From assembly GCF_004795055.1 (NCBI RefSeq), contig NZ_SSBJ01000004.1, positions 1 through 64,000 of the forward strand: DNA of 64,000 nt. The letters run 5' to 3'. A program made the translations under genes and the position numbers. A model generated the notes under the pieces. That model searched no databases, was not told the DNA's origin, and was given only the letters and a program-made list of their open reading frames with translations. How positions within the stretch are numbered: the first letter of the stretch is position 1; every line of letters begins with the position of its first letter. Shown piece after piece: positions 45,215-52,839 of this stretch. This stretch comes from Streptomyces sp. A1136 (GTDB lineage Bacteria > Actinomycetota > Actinomycetes > Streptomycetales > Streptomycetaceae).

Positions 45215-46186
45215 TCAGGCCTCGGCGCGGGTGCCACCGGCGGGCCGGTCGGGGCCGGACGGTGCGGGAGTGACGGTCGCCGGTTCGGCCGGGTGCGGCC
45301 GGTAGCGGGAGACGGCGACCCCGGCCAGACAGAGCACTCCGCCGAGCAGGGTCAGCCACCCGGGCACCTCGCCCAAGAGGGCCCAACTCAGCAGCACCAC
45401 GATCGCGGGAACGGCGTAAGTCGTCGCGCCCAGCTTGCCGGCGGGTGTGCGGGCCAGGGCGTAGGTCCACGCGATGAACGCGAGGGCGGTCGGTACCACG
45501 CCCAGGTAGACCATGTTCAGCGTCGCGGAGATCGGCGCCCTCGACAGTTCCGTGACCAGTTGCCCGGCGAAGGGCAGGCAGGCCACCGCGCCCGTCATGC
45601 AGCTGTAGGCGGTGATCTGCAGGGGCGTTCCGAAGGACAACGCGGGCTTCTGTGCGACGACGCCGGTCGCGTAGGCCACGGCCGCGAGCAGGCACAGGGC
45701 GACGCCGAGCACCGAGGTCGACGCGTTGCCACCGGAGGACATGGACACACCCACGACGACCGCCCCGACGAAGGAGACCGCCATGCCGGACAACAGGCGT
45801 GGCGCAAGCGCCTCGCCCAGCAGACGCGCGGCGAGCAGCGCCATCAGGATGGGCCCGGTGTTCACGAGCAGGGAAGCCGTACCCGCGTCGACCAGTCGTT
45901 CCCCCCAGTTCAAGGCGACCGTGTAGCCACAGAACCACACCACGCCGGAGACCAGGATGCCCCGCCAAGCCCTACGGGGTGGCAAGCCTTGGCGGCGGAT
46001 CAACAGCAGGGCGGCGAGCACCACGGAACCGGCCAGCAGGCGGCCGAGGGCCAAGGCCCCGGGGGAGTAGGCGGCGCCCGCGCTGCGGATGGAGACGAAG
46101 GCGGAGGCCCAGGCGAAGACCGTGAAGGTCACGGCGCCGGCCGTGAGGGCGCGAGGCGATATCCGACGCGGAGGGAGGCGGGTCAT
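45215..46186 (-). CDS. EamA/DMT family transporter
   Basis: A 323-residue membrane protein with ten helices and two EamA repeats. Repeat 1 starts TFTVFAWASAFVSIRSAGAA and includes VALNWGERLVDAGTASLLVN; repeat 2 starts LGVALCLLAAVAYATGVVAQ and includes NMVYLGVVPTALAFIAWTYA. Such proteins usually export amino acids or other metabolites. ATG 46186 has AAGG 7 bases upstream. A TTCG-N8-CGAA palindrome lies 24 bases before the start and matches one before the ArsR-like regulator gene next door, which suggests control by that regulator. Confidence 0.9.
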   Translation of the reverse strand: MTRLPPRRISPRALTAGAVTFTVFAWASAFVSIRSAGAAYSPGALALGRLLAGSVVLAALLLIRRQGLPPRRAWRGILVSGVVWFCGYTVALNWGERLVDAGTASLLVNTGPILMALLAARLLGEALAPRLLSGMAVSFVGAVVVGVSMSSGGNASTSVLGVALCLLAAVAYATGVVAQKPALSFGTPLQITAYSCMTGAVACLPFAGQLVTELSRAPISATLNMVYLGVVPTALAFIAWTYALARTPAGKLGATTYAVPAIVVLLSWALLGEVPGWLTLLGGVLCLAGVAVSRYRPHPAEPATVTPAPSGPDRPAGGTRAEA

Positions 46187-46209
46187 GTGTGCACCTTAAC
46201 CCAGAACAC

Positions 46210-46225
46210 TTCGGCACTCACCGAA
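46210..46225. promoter_or_regulatory. Probable ArsR-family operator before the EamA gene
   Basis: TTCGGCACTCACCGAA forms TTCG-N8-CGAA; with flanks it matches the site at 47118-47133 at 17 of about 20 positions. Confidence 0.6.
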
Positions 46226-46271
46226 ATATGTTCGCGTGTCCGGTGCGTGTGCGCGCCCACCCCACGCGCGC

Positions 46272-47114
46272 TCACTTCCAGTCGTCAGGGGTGATTCCCA
46301 GCAGTTCCCGGAAGGCGTGCTCCCCGGCCGAGGTCACATCCAGGGCCCGCCCGCCGCCCACCGGGCGCACGACCCAACCTCGACCAAGCGCCCGTGCGCA
46401 CAGTCGCGCCCCGGCGATGCCCCCCAGGTGGCGGCGGCGTTCCGTCCAGTCCAGGCAGGAACTCGCCGGGGGCCTGCGGCCCTCGGGCGCGAGGTCGACA
46501 CCCACCAAGGCGCACCACCGCCGACCGGCCTCCGTCAACTCGAACACACCCTCCGTGCGGAGCAGCCCACGCCGTTCCATGGCGTCCGTCACCGCCATCC
46601 CCAGGCGGCCCGCGAAGTGGTCGTAGCAGGTGCGGGCGCGGGCGAGCGGGTCGGGCGCCGCGACCACGGGCACCGTGTGCGCCGCGTCCCGGTCCGGAAT
46701 CGCGTAGGAGGCGAGTTCGTCGAGGAGGCGGGCGGTCGCCGCGTCGGCCACCCGCACGTAACTGTGTCGGCCCTGGCGCTCGGTCACACAGAGGCCGGCC
46801 TCCGTCAGCCGGGCCAGATGGCCGCTCACGGTGGACGGCGCGACCGCGGTGATCCGGGCCAGCTCGCCCGCCGTCCAGGCGCGTCCCTCCAGCAGCGTCA
46901 TGCAGATGGCGGCCCGGGTCTCGTCGGCCAGGGCCGCGGCCAAGGCCGCGAGGCGTGCGGCGGGGGCGACGCCTTCCGTGACCGTCCCCTCGCCCGGAGC
47001 GCCCCTGTCCGGAACCCCCTCTTCCGGAACCCCCTCTTCCGGAACCCCCTTGTCCGGTGCTGCGTCGTCCGGTGCCGCGGCGTGCGATGTGTTCATGCTT
47101 CCATGATGTCCCAT
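46272..47114 (-). CDS. ArsR-family winged-helix regulator
   Basis: A 280-residue regulator. Residues 1-45 are Pro/Glu/Gly-rich, with VPEEGVPEEGVPDRGAPGEG repeats. The helix-turn-helix (about 50-120) has LAALAAALADETRAAICMTL and GELARITAVAPSTVSGHLAR, then TEAGLCVTERQGRHSYVRVA. The C-terminal half contains RTCYDHFAGRLGMAVTDAME and WVVRPVGGGRALDVTSAGEH, as in the larger ArsR-type proteins paired with EamA exporters in actinobacteria. The start is uncertain: ATG 47114 or ATG 47096; neither has a good ribosome binding site. An operator-like palindrome immediately upstream suggests autoregulation. Confidence 0.8.
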   Translation of the reverse strand: MGHHGSMNTSHAAAPDDAAPDKGVPEEGVPEEGVPDRGAPGEGTVTEGVAPAARLAALAAALADETRAAICMTLLEGRAWTAGELARITAVAPSTVSGHLARLTEAGLCVTERQGRHSYVRVADAATARLLDELASYAIPDRDAAHTVPVVAAPDPLARARTCYDHFAGRLGMAVTDAMERRGLLRTEGVFELTEAGRRWCALVGVDLAPEGRRPPASSCLDWTERRRHLGGIAGARLCARALGRGWVVRPVGGGRALDVTSAGEHAFRELLGITPDDWK

Positions 47115-47117
47115 CGT

Positions 47118-47133
47118 TTCGGTCAGTGTCGAA
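47118..47133. promoter_or_regulatory. Probable ArsR-family operator before its own gene
   Basis: TTCGGTCAGTGTCGAA forms TTCG-N8-CGAA, 4 bases before ATG 47114. On the other strand it reads TTCGACACTGACCGAA, close to the site before the EamA gene. Confidence 0.6.
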
Positions 47134-47216
47134 GTATCGGTGACGCCCTTCTGAGAGTCCGCACCGCGCCGGGGCCGCGAACTGGTGGCCTACTCCACAA
47201 CCGATGCCGGCCCATG

Positions 47217-47243
47217 CAAATAGGTATCCGCCATACGTGTTTG
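47217..47243. promoter_or_regulatory. Probable NsrR operator before nsrR
   Basis: An imperfect palindrome, CAAATAGGTAT-N5-ATACGTGTTTG, ends two bases before a TAGCGT box (47245-47250) that lies 6 bases before the nsrR GTG. Binding would cover the promoter. It resembles the site before hmp in opposite orientation. Confidence 0.6.
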
Positions 47244-47256
47244 CTAGCGTCCTGGC

Positions 47257-47700
47257 GTGCGGCTGACGAAATTCACTGACCTGGCGCTGCGCGCCGTGAT
47301 GCGCCTGGCGGTCGCCGGGGAGGGCGCGCCGCTGACCACCCGCGAGGTGGCGGAGGCCATGGGCGTGCCGGCCACCCACATGGCAAAGGCGATCACCCGG
47401 CTCCAGCACCTGGGCGTACTGGAGGCCCGGCGGGGGCGTGGTGGCGGCCTCGGGCTGACCTCCCTCGGGCGCCGTGCTTCCGTCGGCTGGCTCGTGCGGG
47501 AACTGGAAGGGGAGGGCGAGGTCGTCGCCTGCGAAGGCGATTCGCCCTGCCCCCTGCGCGGCGCCTGCCGGTTGCGCCGGGCGTTGCGCGGCGCGCAGGA
47601 GGCCTTCTATGCCGCCCTCGATCCGCTGACCGTGGCCGACCTGGTCTCCTCGCCCACCGGGCCGGTGCTCCTGGGGCTCGTCGGTCCCCGCCCCGGCTGA
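47257..47700 (+). CDS. nsrR: NsrR, nitric-oxide-sensing Rrf2-family repressor
   Basis: A 147-residue Rrf2-type regulator. The winged helix is at the N-terminus: RLTKFTDLALRAVMRLAVAG, LTTREVAEAMGVPATHMAKA, and LGVLEARRGRGGGLGLTSLG. Three Cys at 92, 98 and 104 (ACEGDSPCPLRGAC) match the [4Fe-4S] ligands of Streptomyces NsrR. Nitric oxide damages the cluster and releases the DNA. The GTG follows a TAGCGT box by 6 bases and has no ribosome binding site, so a leaderless mRNA is likely. It lies 74 bases before hmp, and both genes have matching operators. Confidence 0.92.
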   Translation: MRLTKFTDLALRAVMRLAVAGEGAPLTTREVAEAMGVPATHMAKAITRLQHLGVLEARRGRGGGLGLTSLGRRASVGWLVRELEGEGEVVACEGDSPCPLRGACRLRRALRGAQEAFYAALDPLTVADLVSSPTGPVLLGLVGPRPG

Positions 47701-47738
47701 CCCTCGCGCCGCCCACTCTCCAGGGCAAGCTCGCGCGA

Positions 47739-47764
47739 AAACACGAAAGCGAAATACCAGTTTG
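47739..47764. promoter_or_regulatory. Probable NsrR operator before hmp
   Basis: AAACACG-N9-ATACCAGTTTG lies 10 bases before the hmp start. It matches the reverse complement of the site before nsrR at 18 of 26 positions, including AAACACG, ATACC and TTTG. Confidence 0.6.
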
Positions 47765-47774
47765 AGGAGTCGCT

Positions 47775-48971
47775 GTGCTCTCTGAGCAGTCCACCCCCGT
47801 CATCCGCGCCACCCTGCCCCTCGTGGGTGCGGCCATCGGCGAGATCACCCGGCTGTTCTACGCCAAGCTCTTCGAGGACCGGCCCGAGCTGCTGCGGCAC
47901 GTGTTCAACCGGGGCAACCAGGCCAGCGGAGAGCAGCAGAAGGCGTTGGCGGGCTCCATCGCGGCCTTCGCGGGCATGCTCCTCGATCATCCCGAAACCC
48001 GGCCGGACTCCCTGCTCTCCCGCGTCTCCCACAAACACGCCTCGCTCGGCATCACCTCCGACCAGTACAAACTCGTCCACCGGCACCTCTTCGCCGCCAT
48101 CGGTGACGTCCTCGGCGATGCCGTCACCGAGGAAGTGGTCGCGGCCTGGGACGAGGTCTACTGGCTTATGGCCAACGCGCTGATCGCCGCCGAGGCCCGG
48201 CTCTACCAGGACGCCGGCGTCCCCGAGGGTGAGGTCTGGCAGCGGATGGAGATCGTCGAGCGACACGAGGAGACCCCCGACGCGGCCTCCTTCGTGCTGC
48301 GCCGCACCGACGGCGCTCCCGCGGGCTCCTTCCGTCCGGGCCAGTACGTGAGCGTCCGGGTGGAACTGCCCGACGGCGCCATTCAGATACGCCAGTACAG
48401 CCTCTCCTGCGCCCCCACCGACCACCGGTGGCGCATCACGGTCAAGCGCGTGCGCGGTGGCGCGGGACCGGAGGGCGAGGTGTCCGCCCGGCTGCACGAA
48501 CACGCCCGCGCGGGCGACCTGCTCACCGTGTCCGCGCCGTTCGGCGACCTCGTCCTGCCGGAGGACGATGGTCCGCTGCTGCTGGTGTCCGCCGGTGTCG
48601 GCGTCACGCCCATGCTGTCCATGCTCCACCACCTGGCCGTCCAGGAGAGGGCGCGTCGCGTGATCGTGGTCCACGCCGACCGCGCCCCGGTCGACCACGC
48701 CCACCGGGACGAGCAGCGCCGACTCGTCCGGGAGCTCCCCGATGCCCGGCTGCACCTGTGGTACGACGAGCCGCGCGCCGGCGTACCGGACGCGTCGCCC
48801 GGCCGCGTCGACGTATCCGGACTCCGACTGCCGGAAGGGCTGACCGCGTACCTCTGTGGGCCCCTGCCCTTCATGCGGGCGGTACGCGGTGACCTGCTGC
48901 GTCGTGGCCTGCCGGCACAGGCGATCCACTACGAGGTCTTCGGCCCCGACCTCTGGCTCGGCGGTGAGTAG
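47775..48971 (+). CDS. hmp: Flavohemoprotein, nitric oxide dioxygenase
   Basis: A 398-residue Hmp. The globin domain spans about 1-145: STPVIRATLPLVGAAIGEIT, TRLFYAKLFEDRPELLRHVF, and SRVSHKHASLGITSDQYKLV, which includes the proximal His region. The FAD domain (about 150-260) has FRPGQYVSVRVELPDGAIQI and RQYSLSCAPTDHRWRITVKR. The NAD domain has LLLVSAGVGVTPMLSMLHHL and ends YLCGPLPFMRAVRGDLLRRG, YEVFGPDLW. It converts NO to nitrate with oxygen and NADH. GTG 47775 has GAGGAG 5-6 bases upstream. NsrR almost certainly regulates it. Confidence 0.95.
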   Translation: MLSEQSTPVIRATLPLVGAAIGEITRLFYAKLFEDRPELLRHVFNRGNQASGEQQKALAGSIAAFAGMLLDHPETRPDSLLSRVSHKHASLGITSDQYKLVHRHLFAAIGDVLGDAVTEEVVAAWDEVYWLMANALIAAEARLYQDAGVPEGEVWQRMEIVERHEETPDAASFVLRRTDGAPAGSFRPGQYVSVRVELPDGAIQIRQYSLSCAPTDHRWRITVKRVRGGAGPEGEVSARLHEHARAGDLLTVSAPFGDLVLPEDDGPLLLVSAGVGVTPMLSMLHHLAVQERARRVIVVHADRAPVDHAHRDEQRRLVRELPDARLHLWYDEPRAGVPDASPGRVDVSGLRLPEGLTAYLCGPLPFMRAVRGDLLRRGLPAQAIHYEVFGPDLWLGGE

Positions 48972-49001
48972 ACCGGGCGGCAGGGAAAGGAGCGCAGGCA
49001 C

Positions 49002-49430
49002 ATGAACACCACGTCCGCCGCCGTGGCCGCCGCGGTCACCTTCCTGTGGCTCGGGATGGTCCTGGCGATCTCCTTCGTGGAGGCACCGCTGAAGTTCCGG
49101 GCACCCGGCGTGACCGTGCCCATCGGGCTCGGCATCGGTCGCATCGTCTTCCGGGCGCTCAATCGGCTGGAGGCGCTGTCCGCCACCGCGATCATCGTGG
49201 CGGTCGCCACCGGAGGGCCGCCCGGGTCCGTGGTCGTGGCGACCGCCGTCGCGGGGCTCGTGTCGGCCGTCCAATTCGTCGTGATCCGGCCGGCCCTCAA
49301 CCGCCGCTCCGACCGGGTGCTCGCCGGCGAGACCCTTCCGCGCTCCCGCGCCCACCTCTTCTACGTGACCGCCGAGTCGGTGAAGGTCCTGGCCCTTCTC
49401 GTCCTGGGCATCGCGCTGCTCAGGGCCTGA
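49002..49430 (+). CDS. Four-helix membrane protein in the hmp operon
   Basis: A 142-residue membrane protein with four helices: TSAAVAAAVTFLWLGMVLAI, FRALNRLEALSATAIIVAVA, GSVVVATAVAGLVSAVQFVV and VKVLALLVLGIALLRA. A polar loop contains ISFVEAPLKFRAPGVTVPIG, a strongly conserved block in this family, which resembles DUF4149 or TMEM205-like proteins. It starts 30 bases after hmp with AAAGGAG upstream, so it is cotranscribed. A role in nitric-oxide or haem-related membrane stress is suggested by position only. Confidence 0.8.
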   Translation: MNTTSAAVAAAVTFLWLGMVLAISFVEAPLKFRAPGVTVPIGLGIGRIVFRALNRLEALSATAIIVAVATGGPPGSVVVATAVAGLVSAVQFVVIRPALNRRSDRVLAGETLPRSRAHLFYVTAESVKVLALLVLGIALLRA

Positions 49431-49575
49431 CGCCTGGGCGGGCGGGTCGGATGAGGAGCAGGGCGATGTCGTCGGTGCGGGCCCGCACCGACTGCCCGGC
49501 GAAGTCCGGTACCCGGGGCGCGGTGGCGTAGTGCCACCGCGCGGCGTGCTCCGGCGGGAGCGGCTGCGAAAGCAC
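49420..49575 (-). pseudogene. C-terminal remnant of a SpoIIE-type phosphatase
   Basis: On the minus strand 51 codons read LPPEHAARWHYATAPRVPDF then AGQSVRARTDDIALLLIRPA and a stop. The ending RTDDIALLLIRP is the last strand of PP2C/SpoIIE phosphatases, where the Asp binds metal. Upstream, a different frame gives VLLLPIEAVARACF, so the rest has been lost or shifted. The fragment overlaps the end of the 49002 gene by 11 bases. It has no start codon of its own. Confidence 0.4.
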
Positions 49576-49825
49576 GCCCGCGCGACCGCCTCGATGGGGA
49601 GCAGCAGCACCTCACTCGCGGCGGCCGTCCCCTCCCGGGCCCGAGCCGTGGTGCGTCCGGGACCGCGAGGTCGAATGCGGCAGGCCCGGGCGGGTGGTGC
49701 GGCGCGGGGGAGTTACCTCGAACGGCCGAGGGTTCCGCCGTGCCGGCGGGGCAAGCGCGGGCTGCACGGTCGGCAGGTGACCGGGCTCGGGGATGAGCAC
49801 GCCGTGCCCCCTTGAAGGAGGGGAC

Positions 49826-49860
49826 GTCACCGTCCCGACCGCTGCGGCCGGGACGGTGAC
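49826..49860. terminator. Hairpin, terminator-like
   Basis: A perfect 12-bp inverted repeat, GTCACCGTCCCG and its complement, with an 11-base loop. No clear gene ends nearby, so it may be the leftover terminator of a lost gene. Confidence 0.6.
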
Positions 49861-49867
49861 GCTCAAT

Positions 49868-49899
<32 letters not shown>

Positions 49900-50041
49900 G
49901 ACGGGACGCACACCGGTGTCGGGACAGCGGCCGTGCGAACAGTTCGTCAGCGTCCGAGGGCGTCCCGCACGTCCGGGTGGTTGTCCCCGGATTCGGGCCT
50001 TTTCGACATCCCGCGGTCGCGCCGCCCGCCAGAGTTGGCCC

Positions 50042-51994
50042 GTGATCATTCAGACGCCCCCCACAGCCGACGGCCCCGACGAGCCCGTACCCGTGCCTGC
50101 GCGCCGACCGTCCCGACGTACCGTCATCGCCGGAGCGGCGGCCGTCACGGGAGCTGGCGCACTGCCCGTGGCCCCGGCGTCCGCGCTGACCACGCGAGCT
50201 CCCGCGCGCGCCGCGGACACCGACTGGGAGACCTGCCTCGCCATCGCCCGGGCCATCCTCGTACGGGACGACGACGATCAGCCCCTGGTGCCGCGCTACG
50301 CGGACATCCTGCTGAGGGACGGCCTGCCCCGGGCCCGCCGCACCGGCAGAAGGGTGCTGGTCGTCGGTGCCGGTCCCGCCGGCCTCAGCGCGGCCCACCT
50401 GCTCCGGGAGGCCGGGCACCAGGTCACCGTCATCGAGGCCAACGGCAACCGGGTGGGCGGACGGATCAAGACCTTCCGTACCGGCGGCCACGAGAAGTCC
50501 CCGGCGCCCTTCGCGGACCCCAAGCAGTACGCCGAAGCCGGCGCCATGCGCATCCCCGACAGTCACCCCCTGGTCACCGGGCTCATCGACGGCCTCGGCC
50601 TCAAGCGCAGGCGCTTCCACCTCGTCGACGTCGACGGGGCCGGCCGCCCGGCGAACCGTACGTGGATCTTCGTCAACGGAATCCGCGTACGCCGGGCCGA
50701 CTACGCGCGCGCTCCGCAGGCCGTCAACCGCTCCTTCGGGGTCCCGGCCGCCCACGAGTCGGTCCCGGCCGCGCAGATCGTGCGCAACGCCTTCGCTCCC
50801 GTCCGCAAGGAGATCGAGGGGAAGAAGGACAGGGCGCTCGTCGAAGGCTGGGCGCGCGTCATCCAGCGCTACGGCCACATGTCGATGTACCGGTACCTGA
50901 CGGAGGAGGCGGAACTCGACGAGCGGACCATCGACCTGATCGGAACCGTCGAGAACCTGACCTCCCGGCTGCATCTCGCCTTCGTGCACAGCTTCATCGG
51001 GGCGTCACTGATCAGCCCCGACACCGCCTTCTTCGAGCTGCCCGGCGGCACGGCCACCCTGGCCGACGCCCTCTACGCGCGCGTCAAGGACCTGGTGCGG
51101 CTCGATCGCCGGGCCACCCGGATCACGCACGGCGAGGGCAAGGTCACCATCGACACCGTCTCCGAGGGCCGCGGCGGCGACCCGGTGCGACGGGAGACGT
51201 TCACGGGCGACGCGGCGATCATCACCGTCCCCTTCTCGGGGCTGCGCCACATCCCGGTCACCCCGGCCCTTTCCTACGGCAAGCGGCGCGCGATCACGGA
51301 ACTCCACTACGACGCCGCCACCAAGGTCCTGTTGGAGTTCAGCCGCCGCTGGTGGGAGTTCGACGAGGCCGACTGGAAGCGCGAACTGGAAGCCGTACGA
51401 CCCGGCTTGTACCGGGAGTACCAACTGGGGCGGACCCCCGTGGACGGCAGCCTGCTGGGCGCGCACGCCTCCGTACCCAAGGGGCACGTCTCCGCCGCCC
51501 AGCGCTCCCACTACGCCGCTTGCCGGCTCGTCACGCGTGATCAACCCGAGGCGGTCGGCGTCATCGGCGGAGGCTCGGCCACGGACAACCCCAACCGTTT
51601 CATGTTCCAGCCGTCCTACCCCGTGGAAGGCAGCAAGGGCGGCGTGCTCCTCGCGTCCTACAGCTGGTCGGACGACGCCCTCAAGTGGGACTCGTTCGAC
51701 GACGCGGAGCGCTACCCGCGCGCCCTCGCCGGCGTTCAGGACGTGTACGGCCAGCGGATCGAGGTGTTCTACACGGGTGTCGGCCGGACCCAGTCCTGGA
51801 TGCGCGACGCGTACGCGTACGGGGAAGCGTCCGTGCTGCTCCCCGGCCAGCACACCGAACTCTTCCCGCACGTCCGCAGGCCCGAAGGGAACCTGCACTT
51901 CGGGGGGTGTCACACCTCCGTCAAGCCCGCGTGGATCGAAGGAGCCCTGGAATCCGCGGTGCGAACCGCCCTGGAGGTTCACCTGGCACCGTGA
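50042..51994 (+). CDS. Tat-exported flavin amine oxidase, L-glutamate-oxidase-like
   Basis: A 650-residue flavin-containing L-amino-acid oxidase. The N-terminus has a twin-arginine signal, [20 protein letters not shown], with the cut near ASA. The FAD fold is [20 protein letters not shown], with [20 protein letters not shown] and [20 protein letters not shown] (the GAMRIP motif of L-amino-acid oxidases). The C-terminal FAD contact is [20 protein letters not shown]. The layout matches secreted Streptomyces L-glutamate oxidase and its relatives, which yield ammonia, a 2-oxo acid and hydrogen peroxide. Substrate is not certain. GTG 50042 follows CAGAGT by 6 bases, possibly leaderless. Confidence 0.85.
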   Translation: MIIQTPPTADGPDEPVPVPARRPSRRTVIAGAAAVTGAGALPVAPASALTTRAPARAADTDWETCLAIARAILVRDDDDQPLVPRYADILLRDGLPRARRTGRRVLVVGAGPAGLSAAHLLREAGHQVTVIEANGNRVGGRIKTFRTGGHEKSPAPFADPKQYAEAGAMRIPDSHPLVTGLIDGLGLKRRRFHLVDVDGAGRPANRTWIFVNGIRVRRADYARAPQAVNRSFGVPAAHESVPAAQIVRNAFAPVRKEIEGKKDRALVEGWARVIQRYGHMSMYRYLTEEAELDERTIDLIGTVENLTSRLHLAFVHSFIGASLISPDTAFFELPGGTATLADALYARVKDLVRLDRRATRITHGEGKVTIDTVSEGRGGDPVRRETFTGDAAIITVPFSGLRHIPVTPALSYGKRRAITELHYDAATKVLLEFSRRWWEFDEADWKRELEAVRPGLYREYQLGRTPVDGSLLGAHASVPKGHVSAAQRSHYAACRLVTRDQPEAVGVIGGGSATDNPNRFMFQPSYPVEGSKGGVLLASYSWSDDALKWDSFDDAERYPRALAGVQDVYGQRIEVFYTGVGRTQSWMRDAYAYGEASVLLPGQHTELFPHVRRPEGNLHFGGCHTSVKPAWIEGALESAVRTALEVHLAP

Positions 51995-52114
51995 GTGCGA
52001 CCCGCCGGCAGGGCCCCTTCGGCACGTCGGGCTCGTCCGCCTGCCTCGGCGTAGGAGTGCATCGGGCGGGTAACCGCGCTTGCGTACGACGCACGCACTA
52101 CCGCGGAGGTACTC

Positions 52115-52309
52115 ATGAGCAGGCTGGGAGACATGGCGAACAAGGCCAAGGAGCTGGCGAAGGGCCACCCGGACCAGGCCGACAAGGGCGTCGAGAGCGT
52201 CGAACGACTGGTCGATGAGCGTACGGGCAACAAGTACGACGCCCAGACCGACAAGGCCGCCGACGCGGTGCGCCGTTCGTACGGCGGCAACGGTACGACG
52301 GAGCGCTGA
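52115..52309 (+). CDS. Antitoxin-like small protein (Rv0909/MT0933 type)
   Basis: A 64-residue hydrophilic protein: MSRLGDMANKAKELAKGHPD, QADKGVESVERLVDERTGNK and YDAQTDKAADAVRRSYGGNG. This is the pattern of the MT0933-like antitoxin family of actinobacteria (DKA..GxVD..TGGKYxxxVD). No toxin gene sits next to it: the neighbours are the amine oxidase and a terminator. Many orphan members are probably stress proteins rather than true antitoxins. ATG has GGAGG 5 bases upstream. Confidence 0.8.
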   Translation: MSRLGDMANKAKELAKGHPDQADKGVESVERLVDERTGNKYDAQTDKAADAVRRSYGGNGTTER

Positions 52310-52322
52310 CTGACTCCAGGCC

Positions 52323-52359
52323 GCGGTGGCCCCGGCGCGCACGGCGCCGGGGCCACCGC
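52323..52359. terminator. Strong terminator hairpin
   Basis: A perfect 16-bp inverted repeat (GCGGTGGCCCCGGCGC and its complement) with a 5-base loop begins 13 bases after the stop of the antitoxin-like gene. Confidence 0.9.
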
Positions 52360-52441
52360 TGTCTGCCGGAGCCACCGGGACTCGGCAAAGCCCCTTCGGG
52401 GCAAGTGCGTTGACAGTGAAGCAGGGTGGCCGGGATCATCC

Positions 52442-52457
52442 GGGAGAGCGCTCTCCC
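52442..52457. promoter_or_regulatory. LacI-type operator (perfect palindrome) before a GH3 remnant
   Basis: GGGAGAGCGCTCTCCC is a perfect 16-bp palindrome with the AGCGCT core shared by CebR-type operators (TGGGAGCGCTCCCA). It lies 80 bases before the GH3 remnant and 400 bases before a lacI-type gene. A copy with one change is at 63064-63079. Confidence 0.75.
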
Positions 52458-52536
52458 ACGTGATCGCGGCGGACGGCGCCCCGGCACGTGCTCGTACCGT
52501 CGGCGCCCCGGCGCTCCGCGACGAAGGGCAACCCGC

Positions 52537-52813
52537 ATGCGCGACGGCGAGGAGCAGCGACTCGCGGAGGGCCTCGACCCGCGCAGGGGCGTCCACCTGC
52601 TGACCGGTGCCGACACCTGGCGCACTCGCCCCGAACAGCTCTGGCCGACGTACTCCTCGGCCGCGCGGAACCCGGAGGCCGGCTGCCCACCACCTGGCTG
52701 CACTGGTGCCCGGCGGCGGGCGGCTGGGGGTGACGGAGCCCGGCCGCTTCACCGTCCTCGCGGGACCGAACGCCGGCCGGCTGCCCCTGCGGACGCACTT
52801 CGACGTCTGCTAG
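52537..52813 (+). pseudogene. Deleted and frameshifted remnant of a GH3 beta-glucosidase gene
   Basis: Three pieces of a GH3 enzyme survive within 277 bp. The first (frame of 52537) reads RLAEGLDPRRGVHLLTGADT WRT, as at the N-terminus of GH3 beta-glucosidases (LxxxVRLLTGADxWRT). The second, in another frame, reads ALADVLLGRAEPGGRLPTTW, the block just before the C-terminal domain. The third, in a third frame, reads GVTEPGRFTVLAGPNAGRLP and ends at the stop, like the last strands of the fibronectin-type domain. The several hundred residues between pieces one and two, including the catalytic Asp, are gone. It cannot make an active enzyme. Confidence 0.65.
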
Positions 52814-52839
52814 CCGGACCCGGCCGCTACAGTGCCGCC

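Noticed and set aside
52115..52309. Complete toxin-antitoxin pair
   Set aside because: Only the antitoxin-like protein is present; no toxin-sized gene lies beside it before the terminator.
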